Assembly (NCBI GenBank): GCA_000320605.2
Contig: KB445793.1
Coordinates: 632,556-696,555, forward strand
Length of the DNA stretch: 64,000 bases
Source: Gelatoporia subvermispora B
Taxonomy: Eukaryota; Basidiomycota; Agaricomycetes; Polyporales; Gelatoporiaceae
Reading direction: 5' to 3'
Of this stretch, positions 12,680 through 25,113 are shown piece after piece. Position numbers and translations under genes: made by a program. The notes beneath the pieces were generated by a model, which had not been told where the DNA came from, made no database searches, and saw only the letters and a list, made by a program, of their open reading frames with translations. Position 1 is the stretch's first letter. Each line of letters starts with the position of its first letter.

Positions 12680-13798
12680 TGCAGGGCCAATACAGAGTAA
12701 AGCAGCAGTAAAATCTCAATTTGTAACAAAACAAGCATAGGACGTTCTGGCTCCTCCCGAATTATCTGTATGTTCGATGTAATTGCTGAGCACACCATTG
12801 CAAAGAAATAGATAGCACGTTTCTCGGTGACATCATCCCTAGCTACTGTACTCAAGTCTTTGGCCAAACAACCAAAATGCTAGTGCAGGGTAGCGGCGCA
12901 AATCTCGGACTGACTCACGCATTGAAGAACCCACTAGATGCTGAGCTTCCGTCTCTACCGTCAGCCGACCCACTGCTTTCTCCGCAGCTAGTTTGGGTCC
13001 TCAAAGTCCTATTCTTTTCACGTCATGAATTTGGGTGCTTTGTGTCAGTACGAGACTTTCGGCTCCCAAGGGTATTCGCCAGCCCAGGTAATACTAGTCG
13101 CTATAGATGTTACTTTCTTGTAAGCCGAAGGAGAAGCAGATCTCACGAATTCTACGATGGTGCCTTGCCCTATTTCGCAGCTATTCGCATCCAGCTCGTA
13201 CAACGTTGGTGTATGAATGTCATAGTCCAGTGCACATTTTCGCTACTTTGGTCAATTGGTGGTTGTTCGGTTCTTATCATACAAATGCGAAATGCTTCAA
13301 GCATTCTGATGATAATCATGAGACCACGTCTAGTGGCATGTCTGCGGGCATGCTTCCATTCAGGTATACACTCTTGAAGATTGCCTTGCGGCCCAATTAT
13401 AATCATCGTCCGCCGCTGCAAGCGTATTGTCTTATTCCTGAGTTACTTGGGTACACGAATAGATCAAAGAGAGGAGTGCCTTCTACAGAAGACCCGAGAA
13501 TAGAAATTTTGGGACCAGATTCATTAGCAGATTCGCAAATCGTCATCGTTGCCATGTTTGAATCCCGAGACAAGAACAAGAATAGCTACTCTGCGAGTGC
13601 CATAGTGCGCTCAAGCTTCCCGATGAATGTAATAAATTGATCAGGTTGTGATACATCGATACTTCGTCTCGGCTCCGAGCATCATGCACTGCGAGACACG
13701 CCCGTTTCAGGTTCCTACCACCGAGTTGCACACCCATATTATGTGGTCTTGTGGTATGTTGGTGATGACTCTTGCAGCTGTTTTCATAACGGGGGGCG
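12680..13798. other. Intergenic, no supported gene
   Basis: Two overlapping open frames of 166 and 177 codons occur on the plus strand at 12877-13377 and 13107-13640. They have no recognisable domain or homologue, no consistent splicing and compete for the same DNA, so I do not call them. The first few hundred bases include the 3' end of the glutamate dehydrogenase transcript. Confidence 0.4.
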
Positions 13799-14544
13799 TA
13801 CTATCATTCGACCCCTAATGCAAAATTCTGGAGGAACACAATATATCTCAGCCGTGAGAGGGGATACGGGTGTCAAACTTTGACCAATATTTAGCTTCGC
13901 ATCTCCTCTATCGATCTATCCAGTAATGATGAGAATACACAAAGAACTCAGCCGTTCGGAAACATTCCGGGCGAGAGGGTCGGTTTTGAAGGGGTAATGC
14001 AAAACTTGGTCACAGCGGGTCACAGTGCGCCGACGGGATTGACCGTCGGCACCCCACCGGCATGGGCGGCATATCACTCTGGCCGAGCGGACAGTAGACT
14101 TCACGTGTGCATCTGAAGTGCAACCGAGACGGAGCTTCAATGCATGATTTCCATTCAAGGCGAGGTGGCTGGCGTTTGTCACAACTCAGACAAAACTCTT
14201 AGCTAGAACTCGCAGCTCCTATCCTGGATATGTAGTGTCTGCGCCATTGGAAAGGGTGCAGCGAGTAGATTATTGTAGCGAGGCGTCAAGGGGATAGGCG
14301 CAGGAGATCGGGTTGGATCTGACGATAAGTGTTCATTTTCGCCACTTTTGGAACATGGCTCGGCCGTATTTCTCATGTTAACTCAAGAACACTACACCTC
14401 TCTTCGTGATAATACCCTGAGTATATGTAAAATTGCGTTACGGATAGAATGGCGCAGGAATTATGAGAAAATATGAAGAATTGCATGTCCTATCCACGAT
14501 TTTGCATTAGTGGTCTGTTTTGCATTAGGGGTCGAACGATAGTA
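13799..14544. mobile_element. MITE-like element with 27 bp terminal inverted repeats
   Basis: The left end (13799-13825) begins tactatcattcgacccctaa and continues tgcaaaa. The right end (14518-14544), read as reverse complement, begins tactatcgttcgacccctaa and continues tgcaaaa. That is 26 of 27 identical bases facing each other 746 bases apart. Both ends begin with TA, which would fit the TA target duplication of Tc1/mariner-type elements. Degenerate internal copies of the motif occur at 13997-14008 (gtaatgcaaaac) and 14503-14515 (ttttgcattagtg). No transposase frame is present, so this looks like a non-autonomous element. Confidence 0.65.
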
Positions 14545-16789
14545 TCACACAGTCTCGCTCCATTACTATTACTAGTACATGCCCATGTTTGGCTCTTTTT
14601 CACCTACCTCTCCACCCGCCTATTCGCTCTCGCAGTGCACGCCCGCACGTGCCTCCTTCCTATCTCGGCTTTCCCGCATGCTCCTCTCCCTTTTGCTCAG
14701 TTCTCTTACCTTCAAGTCTGCGACTTTTCGTACTGCTTCATTGACGGATGTTCTTCTTTCGCTTGATGGCCCCGTGCTTCATGACCATCCAGCTCTAATA
14801 CGCGGAGCCGTTCCTGAATCCTCCGCGCGAACTGCACACACTCCCGCATAACTGTGGTTTTCCACCCAAATACACGCCTACTGCCTCGACAGTACCTCGT
14901 GCTTGCTCAGCGACGTTCCCATTATTTCCTTTCTGTGCACCCACCGGTCTCCGACGTTGCCCACCCCGCACTGTTCACAGTACCGGCCGCCGATGTTCGT
15001 GGACCGGTGGTTCGATGGTGTGCATACATACTCGAGGTCGAGGTCGAGGCCGCCGAAGGCGGCAGCACTGTTGCCGTTCTCATGGCCTACTTCTGACATG
15101 CCTTTTTCGAAACTTTGGCGGTCCCGGACCACGTGAAACATAACAGGCCTGCATATAACTGCATAGCGTGATTGCTGCACCTTAGCCACAATACCTACGG
15201 TTGGCCTGTGTATCTCTGTGTATCTCTATGTAGTTATCCGTATTCGAGGTTCATTCATATTTGAGAGTCGTACTATTCAACGTCGCCCAGCGTAACCGGA
15301 TCGGCTTAGCTGGCCGCCGGAGCGGAGCGTAGGCATGTCTTGTAGGTATTAGCCCTTTCTAGTCTTTGTGTACGCCGTCCCGATACCGTGACTAAGAGTC
15401 CAAATGGGGTGCGAACATGCGACGGCAACTCGGCAATGGAGCAACGGCAAGGCGGCAGTGCAGAAAGTGACCAATAGCAGCCTGAGTGAGTGATCGAGCA
15501 TTTCTGGCAGAGAAAAGTGAGGTCGATCACTTGCAAGACCCACTGCAGATGCAGCGGGAACTGTTGTAAATACGATGATTTCGTCAATACATATTCTATT
15601 CACATTCTACCCTGCCGCTCGGAGCTCCGTCTGGGCTATTGCAATTGTCGTCTACCTGTCCGCCGTCCGCATCTGCTGGTTCCGCCGCCGCCGCCGCCTT
15701 CTGTGCTGCCTTCGCCACCCCTCGTTCCTTGCGCGCCTTGGCCTCCTTCTCTCGTTTCGCCTCTTGCATTTGGCGCAAGCTCGCAGCCATTTTCTTGTGT
15801 GTACCTACACGGTCTTCGACAAATGCCACCGGCGTGTTAGGCAGTTTGTACGGGACACGACATCACCACGAGGACTCGTTGCTGGCAAGACTCAGTGTGC
15901 GACTGCTCCACCGTTCTCCCCGTCTGCAGCATGCATATCTCGTTCTACCCATCTGCTTAACCTGCTTTAACATTGTGCCCGGCCTACTATCCTAAGCCTA
16001 ACCAGTACCTCCTGCTCCGTCTCGTCTCTTACTACGTTTCCGCCCTCTGTTCCTACCTCTTCTACTTTACTCGTCTGTACTCAGGACCTTCTCTATTCTC
16101 AGCACATTTTCACAGGCCCCCTATCGTTCACACTCTCTACTGATCCTATACACTGGCTGTTGACTAGCTACACGTCGATTCACGTGTTCCACTTGTCTGA
16201 TTTCCATCATAGCTATCCCTCGTTTTCATCGTTCCCTCTGAACCGTGCATATGTGCTTCGCGAGTGACTTGTTGGCTACGTTACGCATACTGTCCTGCGT
16301 CTTTGTCCGAAGTTCGTAAGTCACTCGTCACGCGTAGTCGCTCGATAGCTTCATCCAATCTTGATACCCTCTGCTGACCATCCAGCAAATGCTGGGCTGA
16401 ACTCTTCGACAAAATCACCTCGATGAAACCATCGGAACGGTCTTATCGTGATGCGTTCTCAAGAATCTGCTTAGCTTGAACTGTCGGAATACTAGACGCC
16501 GTATCTGCCGATTATTTGCCCTTGGCTGAAGAATCTGGTGAAGGCGACTTCCAGGCTACGTGTCGAATATGCCTCATGCTCTGCCCTGTCACCAGCTGCC
16601 GATGCAACGAATGGAATGCCTTCTGTATCATTCCTTGTCTTATAGTGCTGTACACACGGTGCAGCTAGCTATGCGCTAAAGTTTAAACCCTATTGAGGGG
16701 GAAATCTTTGAACATGTAGGCGCCCCCATTTAAATACGACAGTGACTCGACTGGAACCGTTCGTTCTTGATCTGCGTAATCAGACCGAA
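14545..16789. other. Gene-poor intergenic stretch
   Basis: I see no gene that can be firmly supported in these 2.2 kb. The only frame with protein-like composition is a small minus-strand one at 15596-15790, listed separately. The sequence has CT-rich runs and otherwise nothing recognisable. Confidence 0.35.
15596..15790 (-). CDS. Small Lys/Glu/Ala-rich ORF, doubtful
   Basis: An ATG-initiated frame of 64 codons reads MAASLRQMQEAKREKEAKAR, followed by KERGVAKAAQKAAAAAEPAD. The composition suggests a charged helix. It has no signal peptide, no recognised domain and no partner exons that I could splice. It could be the C-terminal remnant of a larger protein such as a transposase, or a chance frame in GC-rich sequence. 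I list it only because it stands out in an otherwise empty 2.2 kb. Confidence 0.2.
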   Translation of the reverse strand: MAASLRQMQEAKREKEAKARKERGVAKAAQKAAAAAEPADADGGQVDDNCNSPDGAPSGRVECE

Positions 16790-19693
16790 ATGCCTATGGT
16801 ACGTACCTTGCGGGCACTGTACTACAGTCTCCTTCGGCGTTTTGCTTCACCGATCCTCCATCCATGGACCCGTTTCGTGCTGTTCCTGCATCGCTTGGCT
16901 TCCGCAATAGCTCGTGGAAGGGATCATCAACCACCCCCAGACAAACCTCCCGCTGAGACCCAAAGTCGTCGCGGAAACACTGCGTTGCCATCCTCCATGC
17001 CGCGCAGGCCTCCGGATATGCTTAGTACGTTGATCTAAGCTCGATGGCTTGAAACTTATGTTAATAGGAACCGTTTGAAGCACCGGCCTATATTGTGGGT
17101 AGAGATGCTGCGGAAGCTAATGCGCGCTATGCGCATGGTGTCGACCCGCGAGTCCATTCGCAAGGAACCGCTTGGGTCACCCCGAACCCCGATCGTGCGC
17201 AGAGACAACTCGGTGCGATAGATCATGGTGAAGGGACACCAAATCACAACACTAGACTGTACACGAGCCACGGCCGCGCCATGTCACAATTTCCGGTTTC
17301 AGCGCCCGCTGCCGTGACTAGATCTAGAGATCGGATCACATACCCAGGACTATCCTTGGAAGCGTCTCGACCATCTCCGGGTGCTTTACGAGCCGGGTCT
17401 AGTCTTTCAAACTTTCGTGCAGGCGGACCGTCGACTTCTCCACTTCCACCATCCTTATCGGGCATATTGTGGCATGCTGGTACCAATGATCAATTTATAC
17501 GATCTGAATTTCAGCGGAAATTATATCCAATGACCGTCATAACCCGTTACAAAGATCTTAATCGAACTGTGTACGTGAAGATACCACGTCTGAACTGCGT
17601 ATCTCAGGTCCTCTAACGCTGACTGTTCAGCAAGGAGTACAATCTTAACGACGTTTATATTGATCCCACTAAAAATTACTCCTTGTACGTTGCTAAAACA
17701 GTACCCGCATGGTGTAATTTCACGTATGGGATATTTAGGATCGCCAATATGCCTTCCGACTGGTGCCCTTGTATGCATCCTGGGGGTGCGTTGTACTTTC
17801 GGCATACTACGAAAGTGAGACCTTCAGACTCGTGGCCTCCAAATCGAACCTTACAGAATGTACAGCCCATTTTAACGGACGCATTTGTGATCGAACCTGA
17901 TATAACGCAAGAACTACATGAATTCATACAGGTCCTGGAGTCATGCATGAGATACAAGGGCATTCATTCATCAAAGGGGAGAATTGAATGTGTCTTGCAG
18001 CTCGAGAAGAGAGACTTACCCCCATGGAAATGGAGATGGAGTTACTACTTCGTGGATCATCAGCGACGACAGCTTTTTTGGCTGGAACCAGTGTCTCTCG
18101 GATTACTGAGCAGCAAGAATGAACTTGACGTACTCCAGCGTGTCGATCCTAATGTGTATGAGGTACATATCAGTGAGTGACCCTACTTCTTGTGCATTAC
18201 CTGGTACATCAAACACAGCGGCAAATATCGATAGAACATTGGTTGGAATTAAAGTACTGGTAAGTCGCGGGTCTGTTTACTGAGTTCTTGTGCCTCTAAC
18301 ACGAATGTTTTGATAGGACTCACAGAGAGATGTATCCCATAAAGGCGAACATTCCGTTTGATATTTTGTCGCATTGCAAGGGTGCTCTCGCTCTGAGCCT
18401 ATTAAGTAAGATCAGTAACGATATTCATCTGCGCCGTTCGATAACACTACCGTGACAGATGGCGTAATCTCAACGGAAGAAACTCTGATGACTTACTCGA
18501 CCACTCAATTGCAGTCTATGATAGACATCATCGATGCTGCATGTCAGGACAACAAGCCGACATCTGCTCCAGAAGGCGGAAGTTTACTGACTACACATTC
18601 AGAATACACTGTTTGTATAGTCGGTTAGCCCCATTAAGGTGATGGTTGAGGACCAGGCTGACTCTGTGATCTACCTATCCACAGCACGGATCATGACTTT
18701 CTTTGGTCAGTGATATGCGACGCTGCGATGTGGCGATTGGCGTCAACTTTGAACTAACCTGAAAACCCTCAACTAGCGTTTCATCGATTTTACAACTTCC
18801 ATGGACAAGTTGGAGCGAGGTTGACCAGAAGCCAAGCGAAAACTGCCGAGAACGCTCAGAGAACAATGTTCCTGAAGCTTCTATCTCCAGTGCTCTTTGG
18901 TGCCCCCGACGTTCAGTTAGAGAGTCTTGAGAGGATTTGGATCAATTGCGAAATGTCCTATCCCCATTGGTCTGATTTCATACAGAAGATGAGGCAGGAA
19001 TGGTTTGACTTCCTGCTACCGGTTCGTGTCATTTCTGTTCGAATGTGTGCTATCTTGCTAACCAGATAATCAACGCCAGTCAACAGTTTTGTTATCGGCC
19101 AACATGGCATTTCTGGCTATTCCAAGTGTCGCTCCTCAGGGCGATAATCTCGGCCTCACTGCTGCAGAGATCATCAGTTATATCTCAATGACAGCAAGTA
19201 TGGGTAGTATCATTCTGTCCTTACTTCTGATACGACAAACTGGCCACCACCTTCGGGAACGCGAATCCGCAAGTAAAGTGGTATGCTAGCAGCGCGCCTC
19301 CCCTCATGCCAAAGGTCTGATATCATTCAGGTGCGATTTCTCAGGTCCCGACAGCGCATCCCTGCTTTAGGCACGGAGGCTCTCGCTGTCGTGTACAGTC
19401 TCCCTTATGGACTAACTCTATGGGCGTGCGTTTTCTCACTTTATCAAACATCTTGCTTCTCAGAGATTGCTCACCGGTGTCTCCACAGCATGATCACGTT
19501 CCCGATAGCATTCTCCTTCGAATGCTTCAAGAGAGGCGACGATATAGCAACCTTCACGATCGCGGGAGTTTGGATCGCCATCGCCATTACGGCCGTGTGG
19601 TGTATATACGTTGGATGGGATTCATGGAACACCGAAAGCCTATCAGGACGGGTATGTGATATTCGACATCCCAGAAATATGTCGGAATATTAG
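16790..19693 (+). CDS. WW-like domain protein with C-terminal membrane anchor
   Basis: Belongs to a family I know mainly from Agaricomycetes, function unknown. The conserved core has two WW-like blocks, MPSDWCPCMHPGGALYFRH and WSYYFVDHQRRQLFWLEPVS. Further exons give ISIEHWLELKYWTHREMYPI, then ISTEETLMTYSTTQLQSMID, then RFYNFHGQVGARLTRSQAKT. The C-terminal membrane region begins STVLLSANMAFLAIPSV, followed by helices around SIILSLLLIRQ and TIAGVWIAIAITAVWCIYVG. At least nine introns are evident; one inside the last helix region (about 19426-19489) is needed to give GLTLWAMITFPIAFSFECF. The start is uncertain: MPM at 16790 spliced to EPFEAPAYIVGRDAAEAN at 17068 keeps frame but needs a roughly 270-base intron. 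Confidence 0.65.
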
Positions 19694-20046
19694 CATTGAG
19701 ATTATACTCACGAATGCGTCAGATATCCAACCTGTTCAGGAAACCCGGCACGGAGAGACCAGAGAATCATGACGCGTACGAACCTCTGTCGGTGGCGTCT
19801 AATGCGTGACATTGTTGCACCAGGCTTGGAAGCATGAAACACAGGATCATCGACCTGGGCGAGATCATACTGTGCTGTAGTCAGATGGGACATGTACTGC
19901 TTATTATTGCGATTTACTCCAGTGACAGTGGTACAATCATATGACGGTTCCTTCTCCCTTGCACGTCGGCACACGCAAGACTACGAACTACATTTTCTCT
20001 TCGCCCTTCCGATCCACCAGTCACAAAGTCATTCATATATGGCGGC
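19694..20046. other. Short convergent intergenic region
   Basis: Lies between the plus-strand WW-like gene and the minus-strand dehydrogenase, so it holds two 3' ends. Nothing else is recognisable. Confidence 0.4.
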
Positions 20047-21455
20047 CTACCCTAATTGCGCAAGCCCGTCACGAATGTACTCCTCGAACAGAGCCTTGTA
20101 ATCGGCGTGCCACCTACTGAGTGCAGGACGACCCTCTGCGACGTCGCCTGCACCCCACATTATACGAAGCTGGTCGAGCTCGGCGCTTGTATCGTTGTCC
20201 GGGCAGATGATGTAGAACTTGCCCTGGCGGACGCGGTCGAGCTGATCGAAGGTTCAGAGTCAGTAAAAGTGCCATTAAGGTGTCATCAAGTGCGACTGGG
20301 TGGATATACGCGTGCGACATACCATGAACAAGACTGTTTCTTGCGGAGTCCAAGCGCCAGCTGGCTTCTCCTTACCGCTCGACGCGCCAGTCAAACCAGT
20401 CCAAACCCAGCCGGGACTACAAAAGGGAACGGTAAGTGAACCGGTGTAGTGTGCGAGCGAGATATGACGCACACTAGAAGATGGGCGGTCAAGTTTGCCG
20501 AAGGAGTGTTGCGAAGCTCATGCGCGAGGCCCTCAGTGAGGGACTTGACAGCTGCTTTTGAGGCATTGTACGCTGCATTACCGCTGTGCACTTGTCAGGG
20601 CACGGTCAAGAGATTGCAGCAGGATAACTCACGGGGGGTTGGTGATGCCCTGCTTGGAACCAGTGTTGATGATGACAGCCTGGTTCTCCTGGTGCAACAT
20701 CGAAGGCACGAAAGTGTGCTGAACGTTCACAATACTGAATACGAATATTGAATGGCACTGCCACCGCGCATATAGTCGAGTGCAACTTACCCAAACAGAT
20801 TGACATCGAAGATCTTGTGCCAGTTGTCCAGGCCATCCCATGACGTGCCCTTGATACCGATGCCGGCGTTGTTCATGAGCACTCCGACCTGCAGAGCCGC
20901 GCAGAACGTATGGGAAGGTCATACACGCGCACAGCGCGGAAGTAGCAGCAGCGGCAACGAGCATGAGTGACGCGCGCAGTCGTCTCGCCCGGCGGGCTGC
21001 TCACCTCGCCCCACGCCTCGTACACCCGGTCGCGCAGCCGGACCACCTCCTCGAGCTTGCTCACGTCCGTCGGGATGGCGAGCACGTTCGCATCGCCAAC
21101 GATTGCCGCGACCTCGTCTCGTGCAGAGTTCAGCTGCGCTTCGCTCACGTCCGCGAGGGCGACCTTCATGCCGATCCTACGTGTAGAGGAGTCATAGCGG
21201 ACGCAAAGAGTCAATCGGGGCTGATCAGCGCTGGCCGTGGATGTCCAATACGTTCCGGCGCACTCACTTGGCAAATTCAAGCGCAGCAGCGCGTCCGATG
21301 CCGCTTGCAGCACCGGTGATCACTGCGACACGTCCTTCATGGATGACGGGGTGCACGTCCTTGTCCATCGTCGGCGCGAGGGGGTTTTCGAATGCGAAAG
21401 ATGAGTTGGGTCGCAAAGGCGAAGGTCGGCGACGGCCGTTGAGATTGAGAGACAT
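20047..21455 (-). CDS. Short-chain dehydrogenase/reductase (SDR)
   Basis: A classical Rossmann-fold NAD(P)-dependent oxidoreductase; substrate unknown. Seven exons splice in frame to 319 residues: 21455-21268, 21176-21005, 20888-20791, 20734-20633, 20583-20473, 20416-20323 and 20241-20047. The cofactor-binding motif is VAVITGAASGIGRAAALEFA. VGVLMNNAGIGIKG carries the NNAG motif. IINTGSKQG supplies the catalytic Ser and YNASKAAVKSL the Tyr-Lys pair. The C-terminal part reads FYIICPDNDTSAELDQLRIM. The initiator is the ATG of MSLNLNGRRRPS. It lies 5 kb from the peptide-precursor gene and could be a tailoring enzyme, but nothing in the sequence ties it to that locus. Confidence 0.92.
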
Positions 21456-22363
21456 GGTGAGAACGGATGGTCTATGTATGTGTCTGGGCAGGAAAGGGGG
21501 CTTCAGGCCATGTGCTCTGGTGGAACTGTAATAGCTGGCACTGCTATCTGCAATCCGGATTGGCTGACTCGAAAAAACTCGGAATCGATGCGGCCTAGGC
21601 GTGCATAGGATCAACATCCTTACACTCTCTTCAGCCTTTTATAATGTCTGATCTCTGGATGTCTCAGGATCGTATTGTGACGTTGAGGGCGGCAGACGAG
21701 ACCCTCATCCGCGCCTTTTCCCGTTCTATTCGCCGTCCGCGATGGCGCCGCCCACTGATTTACCGGCAGCGTGCGATATGCTGCTTGTCTCACATCTCTT
21801 CTATGCTTCTCATCATTCGTGGCTACCGGCATAGTCCCCAGTTCAGAACAAGGACAACTCGATGCAGACCACTCCTGCAAACGTTCGACTGGCAAGTTGG
21901 AGAACGTTGGCGCCACGGGGCCCCCAACATGACGCAAAATAAGGCCTAGAGCAACATGTGCGTGCACCTGACCTGCTGTGCGACGCCTGAGCAGTGCCCC
22001 AGCTCGACGTTCGCATGCTCAGCGCCTTATATGCCGCCGGCCATCGAGTGCTAGTGGTCAAAGGTGCCTGCTTCGACACCAGATGACCGCGACCGGACCA
22101 AGCTCGTACCTGCGCGTACCCACAGGCACTGCTCCTGCAACTCCTTTCATCGGACATGTCATCGTGGCGTGATACTTGTGCGCGGAGTGCAGTCTCACGG
22201 AAGGATGAGGAATTTGTCGCGAGGCTCCGAATGGGTATACTTCCGCCGTCTACCCCTCTTCTTACTGCCGATGCGCAGCGGGCAATAGGAATCCCCGGCG
22301 GACATGCCACTTTGAGGAAAAGATGACGCTTCGCTAGGGGGACCTAGATCCTGGAACGAGTAT
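21456..22363. other. Intergenic, no supported gene
   Basis: Separates two minus-strand genes, so it should contain the dehydrogenase promoter and the permease 3' end. A 155-codon minus-strand frame at 21843-22310 has no recognisable domain and a composition like random GC-rich sequence. I do not call it. Confidence 0.4.
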
Positions 22364-24468
22364 CTATTTCTCCTCAACGGAGGATGTCGACGAATCAACA
22401 CTACCGATATTCGACAGTGGCCCCACGAACCACTTCCTCGCGGATAGCAGCCACGAAGCCGAGGCGAATATGAAGACGGCTAGGATGATCACCGCTGCGT
22501 AGTCTATTGGAGTTCGTCAGTATGGTACGACCGAAACATTCTGGTACCGAAAATATCACGTACTCATCTCCTTCGCGTTCGTGTGCCGGTCAGGTGGGAA
22601 ACTCAAAAGCACCACTATGAAAGCGATCCATGCAACTGCTACGCTCCCAATGGGCGTGGACCATTTCCCCAGCGAGAACGGGCCCTGTGCCAATTTTCGT
22701 CTGCCGGACGTCACGCGTAGGAAGATGGGTGTACCATATGACGTGTAAAGACCAATAACGGATGCTCTACATGTGTGCTGTTAGCTGTTTTCCACGCATA
22801 CATCCCGCTTTGGTGCAACCTACCCGGCTAAGGAGTTGAAAGCTGTCGCAGAGAACCCGAGTAACCCACAGATCGCAGCGAGCACTATGACAAGCCAAAC
22901 CGCGTTGACCGGAGTCTGCGTGTATGGATTTATCCGCTTCCACCACCGTGATCCAGGTAGCGCATTGTCCCTAGCGAAGGCGAACACTACTCGGGACGCG
23001 TCTACACCTTGCGCGGCGCCGCACAGAAACTGTCGCAGCGGAAGTCAGGGAAACTTCCTATTCCGAGTGCACAGGCTCACCTGCGCGATAATAGTGAAAC
23101 TCCAGATCGCCATCATGCCCTTCTTTCCCACCACGTCGAGTAATAACTGTCCCATAGGCAGCGCAAGCTCTGTCTCAAGAAGCGATGGCACGGAGACAGT
23201 AGCGAACGACGCGGCGATAAGCAGAAGCCATCCTAGTCCCCCAACTGCAGCGCAGGACACAAGGATCGCAATCGGTGCAGCTCGGGCTGCTCCGGCGACT
23301 TCCTCAGATATGTGCGCAGCGGAGTCGTCTATGCAAGATGTGCTGAATATCAAGATCGTCCCCACACAAAGGGCGGTAGTGCTCACAGCCAGTCAGGGAC
23401 CACATCGGCGCAGCGAACGCGAGAAGGAACGCCCAACCGTCTGGAATGATCAGTATACTTCCCGTGATTGATGTTCATTCACCTACCGTTCGCCCAGCCC
23501 GTATTATTCTCGAACATCGTGAACGCATCTTTCGTCGACACCTTCTGATCTCCCGAACAGACAAGAAGCGCGATAATTGTAGCTATGGCGGTACTCACTA
23601 CCCATCTGCCATTATCCATATATCGTCCTGCTTCGAATCGGGAGAAGACTCACGAGTCAGCGTTCCGTAAAATAGATTGAGCCTTGCAAGAATCTTGGTC
23701 GCTGCAGAACATATCACGCCATGCACGAATAGAATCGCAAGAAGTATCCCATAGGTCGGGCCAGCACCAAGGACAATACTACCGTCTGTTCCAACAGCTA
23801 TCGCAGTCGTGATCATCTGCGCCCTTCGCTCCCATCGTCAGTTCTTTGCATTCCGATGCAAATGCACATGCTTACACTGTATAGTCAATTGAACACACGA
23901 GCGTCACTTGGCCCGTTACGTTCGCCCATCCAGTGATCCAGCTCGCCAAGGCTTCGTATCCTTCTGGCGCCAGCTTCGCGGAGAAGTAGTACAGCCCTGC
24001 GCTCGTCCTGTTCAACTTAGCTATCGGTACCCCGAAGATGCGAGACGCTCACGCACGGCATAGATGATGCCAACTCGGCCATGGATCCGGCGATACACAT
24101 GATAAACAAGCACGGAATGAGCCATCCGAATACCATTCCGACATGCCCACCTTTTCGTTTGTCAGATTTGTTCATCTGAAACTTCTTATTGGCTCGTACC
24201 TGATACCAATGGAAACGACAGGGTTGACGAAACTCCCCCGATCACCGCCATGATGGAGAACGAGAATGCGATCGTCTCGATGAGCTTATTCGAAGCATGT
24301 CAGCAAACACCACCACTACCAAAAAGCCGCACACACCGAGAACTCGCGCTTGAATTCGCTGCGATATCCAAGCTCTGCAAGTCGCACATCATCTGCATTC
24401 GTGTGGTCGTCCGACGACGCCGAGTCGTTCGGTACAGTTTTATCGCTGTAGATGATTGCGGACTTCAT
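22364..24468 (-). CDS. APC-family amino-acid permease (GABA/choline permease-like)
   Basis: A plasma-membrane amino-acid/amine transporter with about twelve helices, roughly 540 residues. After the ATG (MKSAIIYSDKTVPNDSASSD) the family signature reads LAELGYRSEFKREFSLIETI, then AFSFSIMAVIGGVSSTLSF. Next come GGHVGMVFGWLIPCLFIMCI, SAGLYYFSAKLAPEGYEALA and ASWITGWANVTGQVTLVCSI. A loop DSAAHISEEVAGAARAAPIA follows, then FLCGAAQGVDASRVVFAFAR and TPVNAVWLVIVLAAICGLLG. The protein ends STSSVEEK. Exons are joined by short GT-AG introns and I see no break. It might import or export amino acids for the nearby peptide locus, but equally may be an unrelated nutrient transporter. Confidence 0.88.
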
Positions 24469-25113
24469 CCTGATATGCGAGACGGGGGGGCAAGGCGCAC
24501 ACTACCGCAAAGCCAAGTGGACATACTGGCTTGCGGGGTGGATAAGCAGAGTCGACACGCGGGTTGACGGCACCCTCGGTCGATAAGCAAACATGTTCTC
24601 AAGCTTGTGCGAATTGAATTCGCTGCGGCGCGCGCACGGGGTCTCCTGTCTGTGAAGTCATCCTCGGGGTTCCCACTCTTCCCGGCCACGTTGCGCTATA
24701 CATCTTGATTGACTTGGCGCTACAAGGCTCCAAACTATATTTATGTGGGCCGCCCGGTTCTCAATGATTGCGGCGTTCATCGTCTTGTCAGCTCTTCGCT
24801 TGGACATAACGACTTGGTTGGCTACGACTTCACAAGAAGCTTGTATGGGCCCGGCTATCTGCGGGGTGGCCATGTACCCCAGAGTCACTCATGTCAAGCA
24901 GTATCGGCCAAGAATGGTGCTGTCATAACAATAACAAGATACATAATCTCCAAGCCCGACGACCAGTACAAAAGGAATACAATCACAACTTGTGGCGTCA
25001 ATCTCTTCCAGAACACACCCATTGATCATCGCAAGAATCAGGAAGTACACCTGAATCGGAGCGCAGAATCAGCGGCGGAGCACAATGACCGCGCGGGTTG
25101 ACGCACCGTATGC
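24469..25113 (-). other. Intergenic, with a possible decayed transporter fragment
   Basis: Read on the minus strand just past the stop of the repeat protein, a frame runs VYFLILAMINGCVLEEIDAT and then SCDCIPFVLVVGL before hitting stops. It is hydrophobic and loosely resembles the VWLVIVLAAICGLLGF region of the adjacent permease. If real, it is a relic of a permease duplicate. Alternatively it is simply the 3' region of the precursor gene. A splice from the last repeat exon at 25119 to 25047 is also possible and would change only the last few residues (SECTS in place of SE). Confidence 0.25.

Noticed and set aside
12877..13640. Two overlapping plus-strand frames of 166-177 codons after glutamate dehydrogenase
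   Set aside because: No domain, no splicing logic, and they compete for the same DNA.
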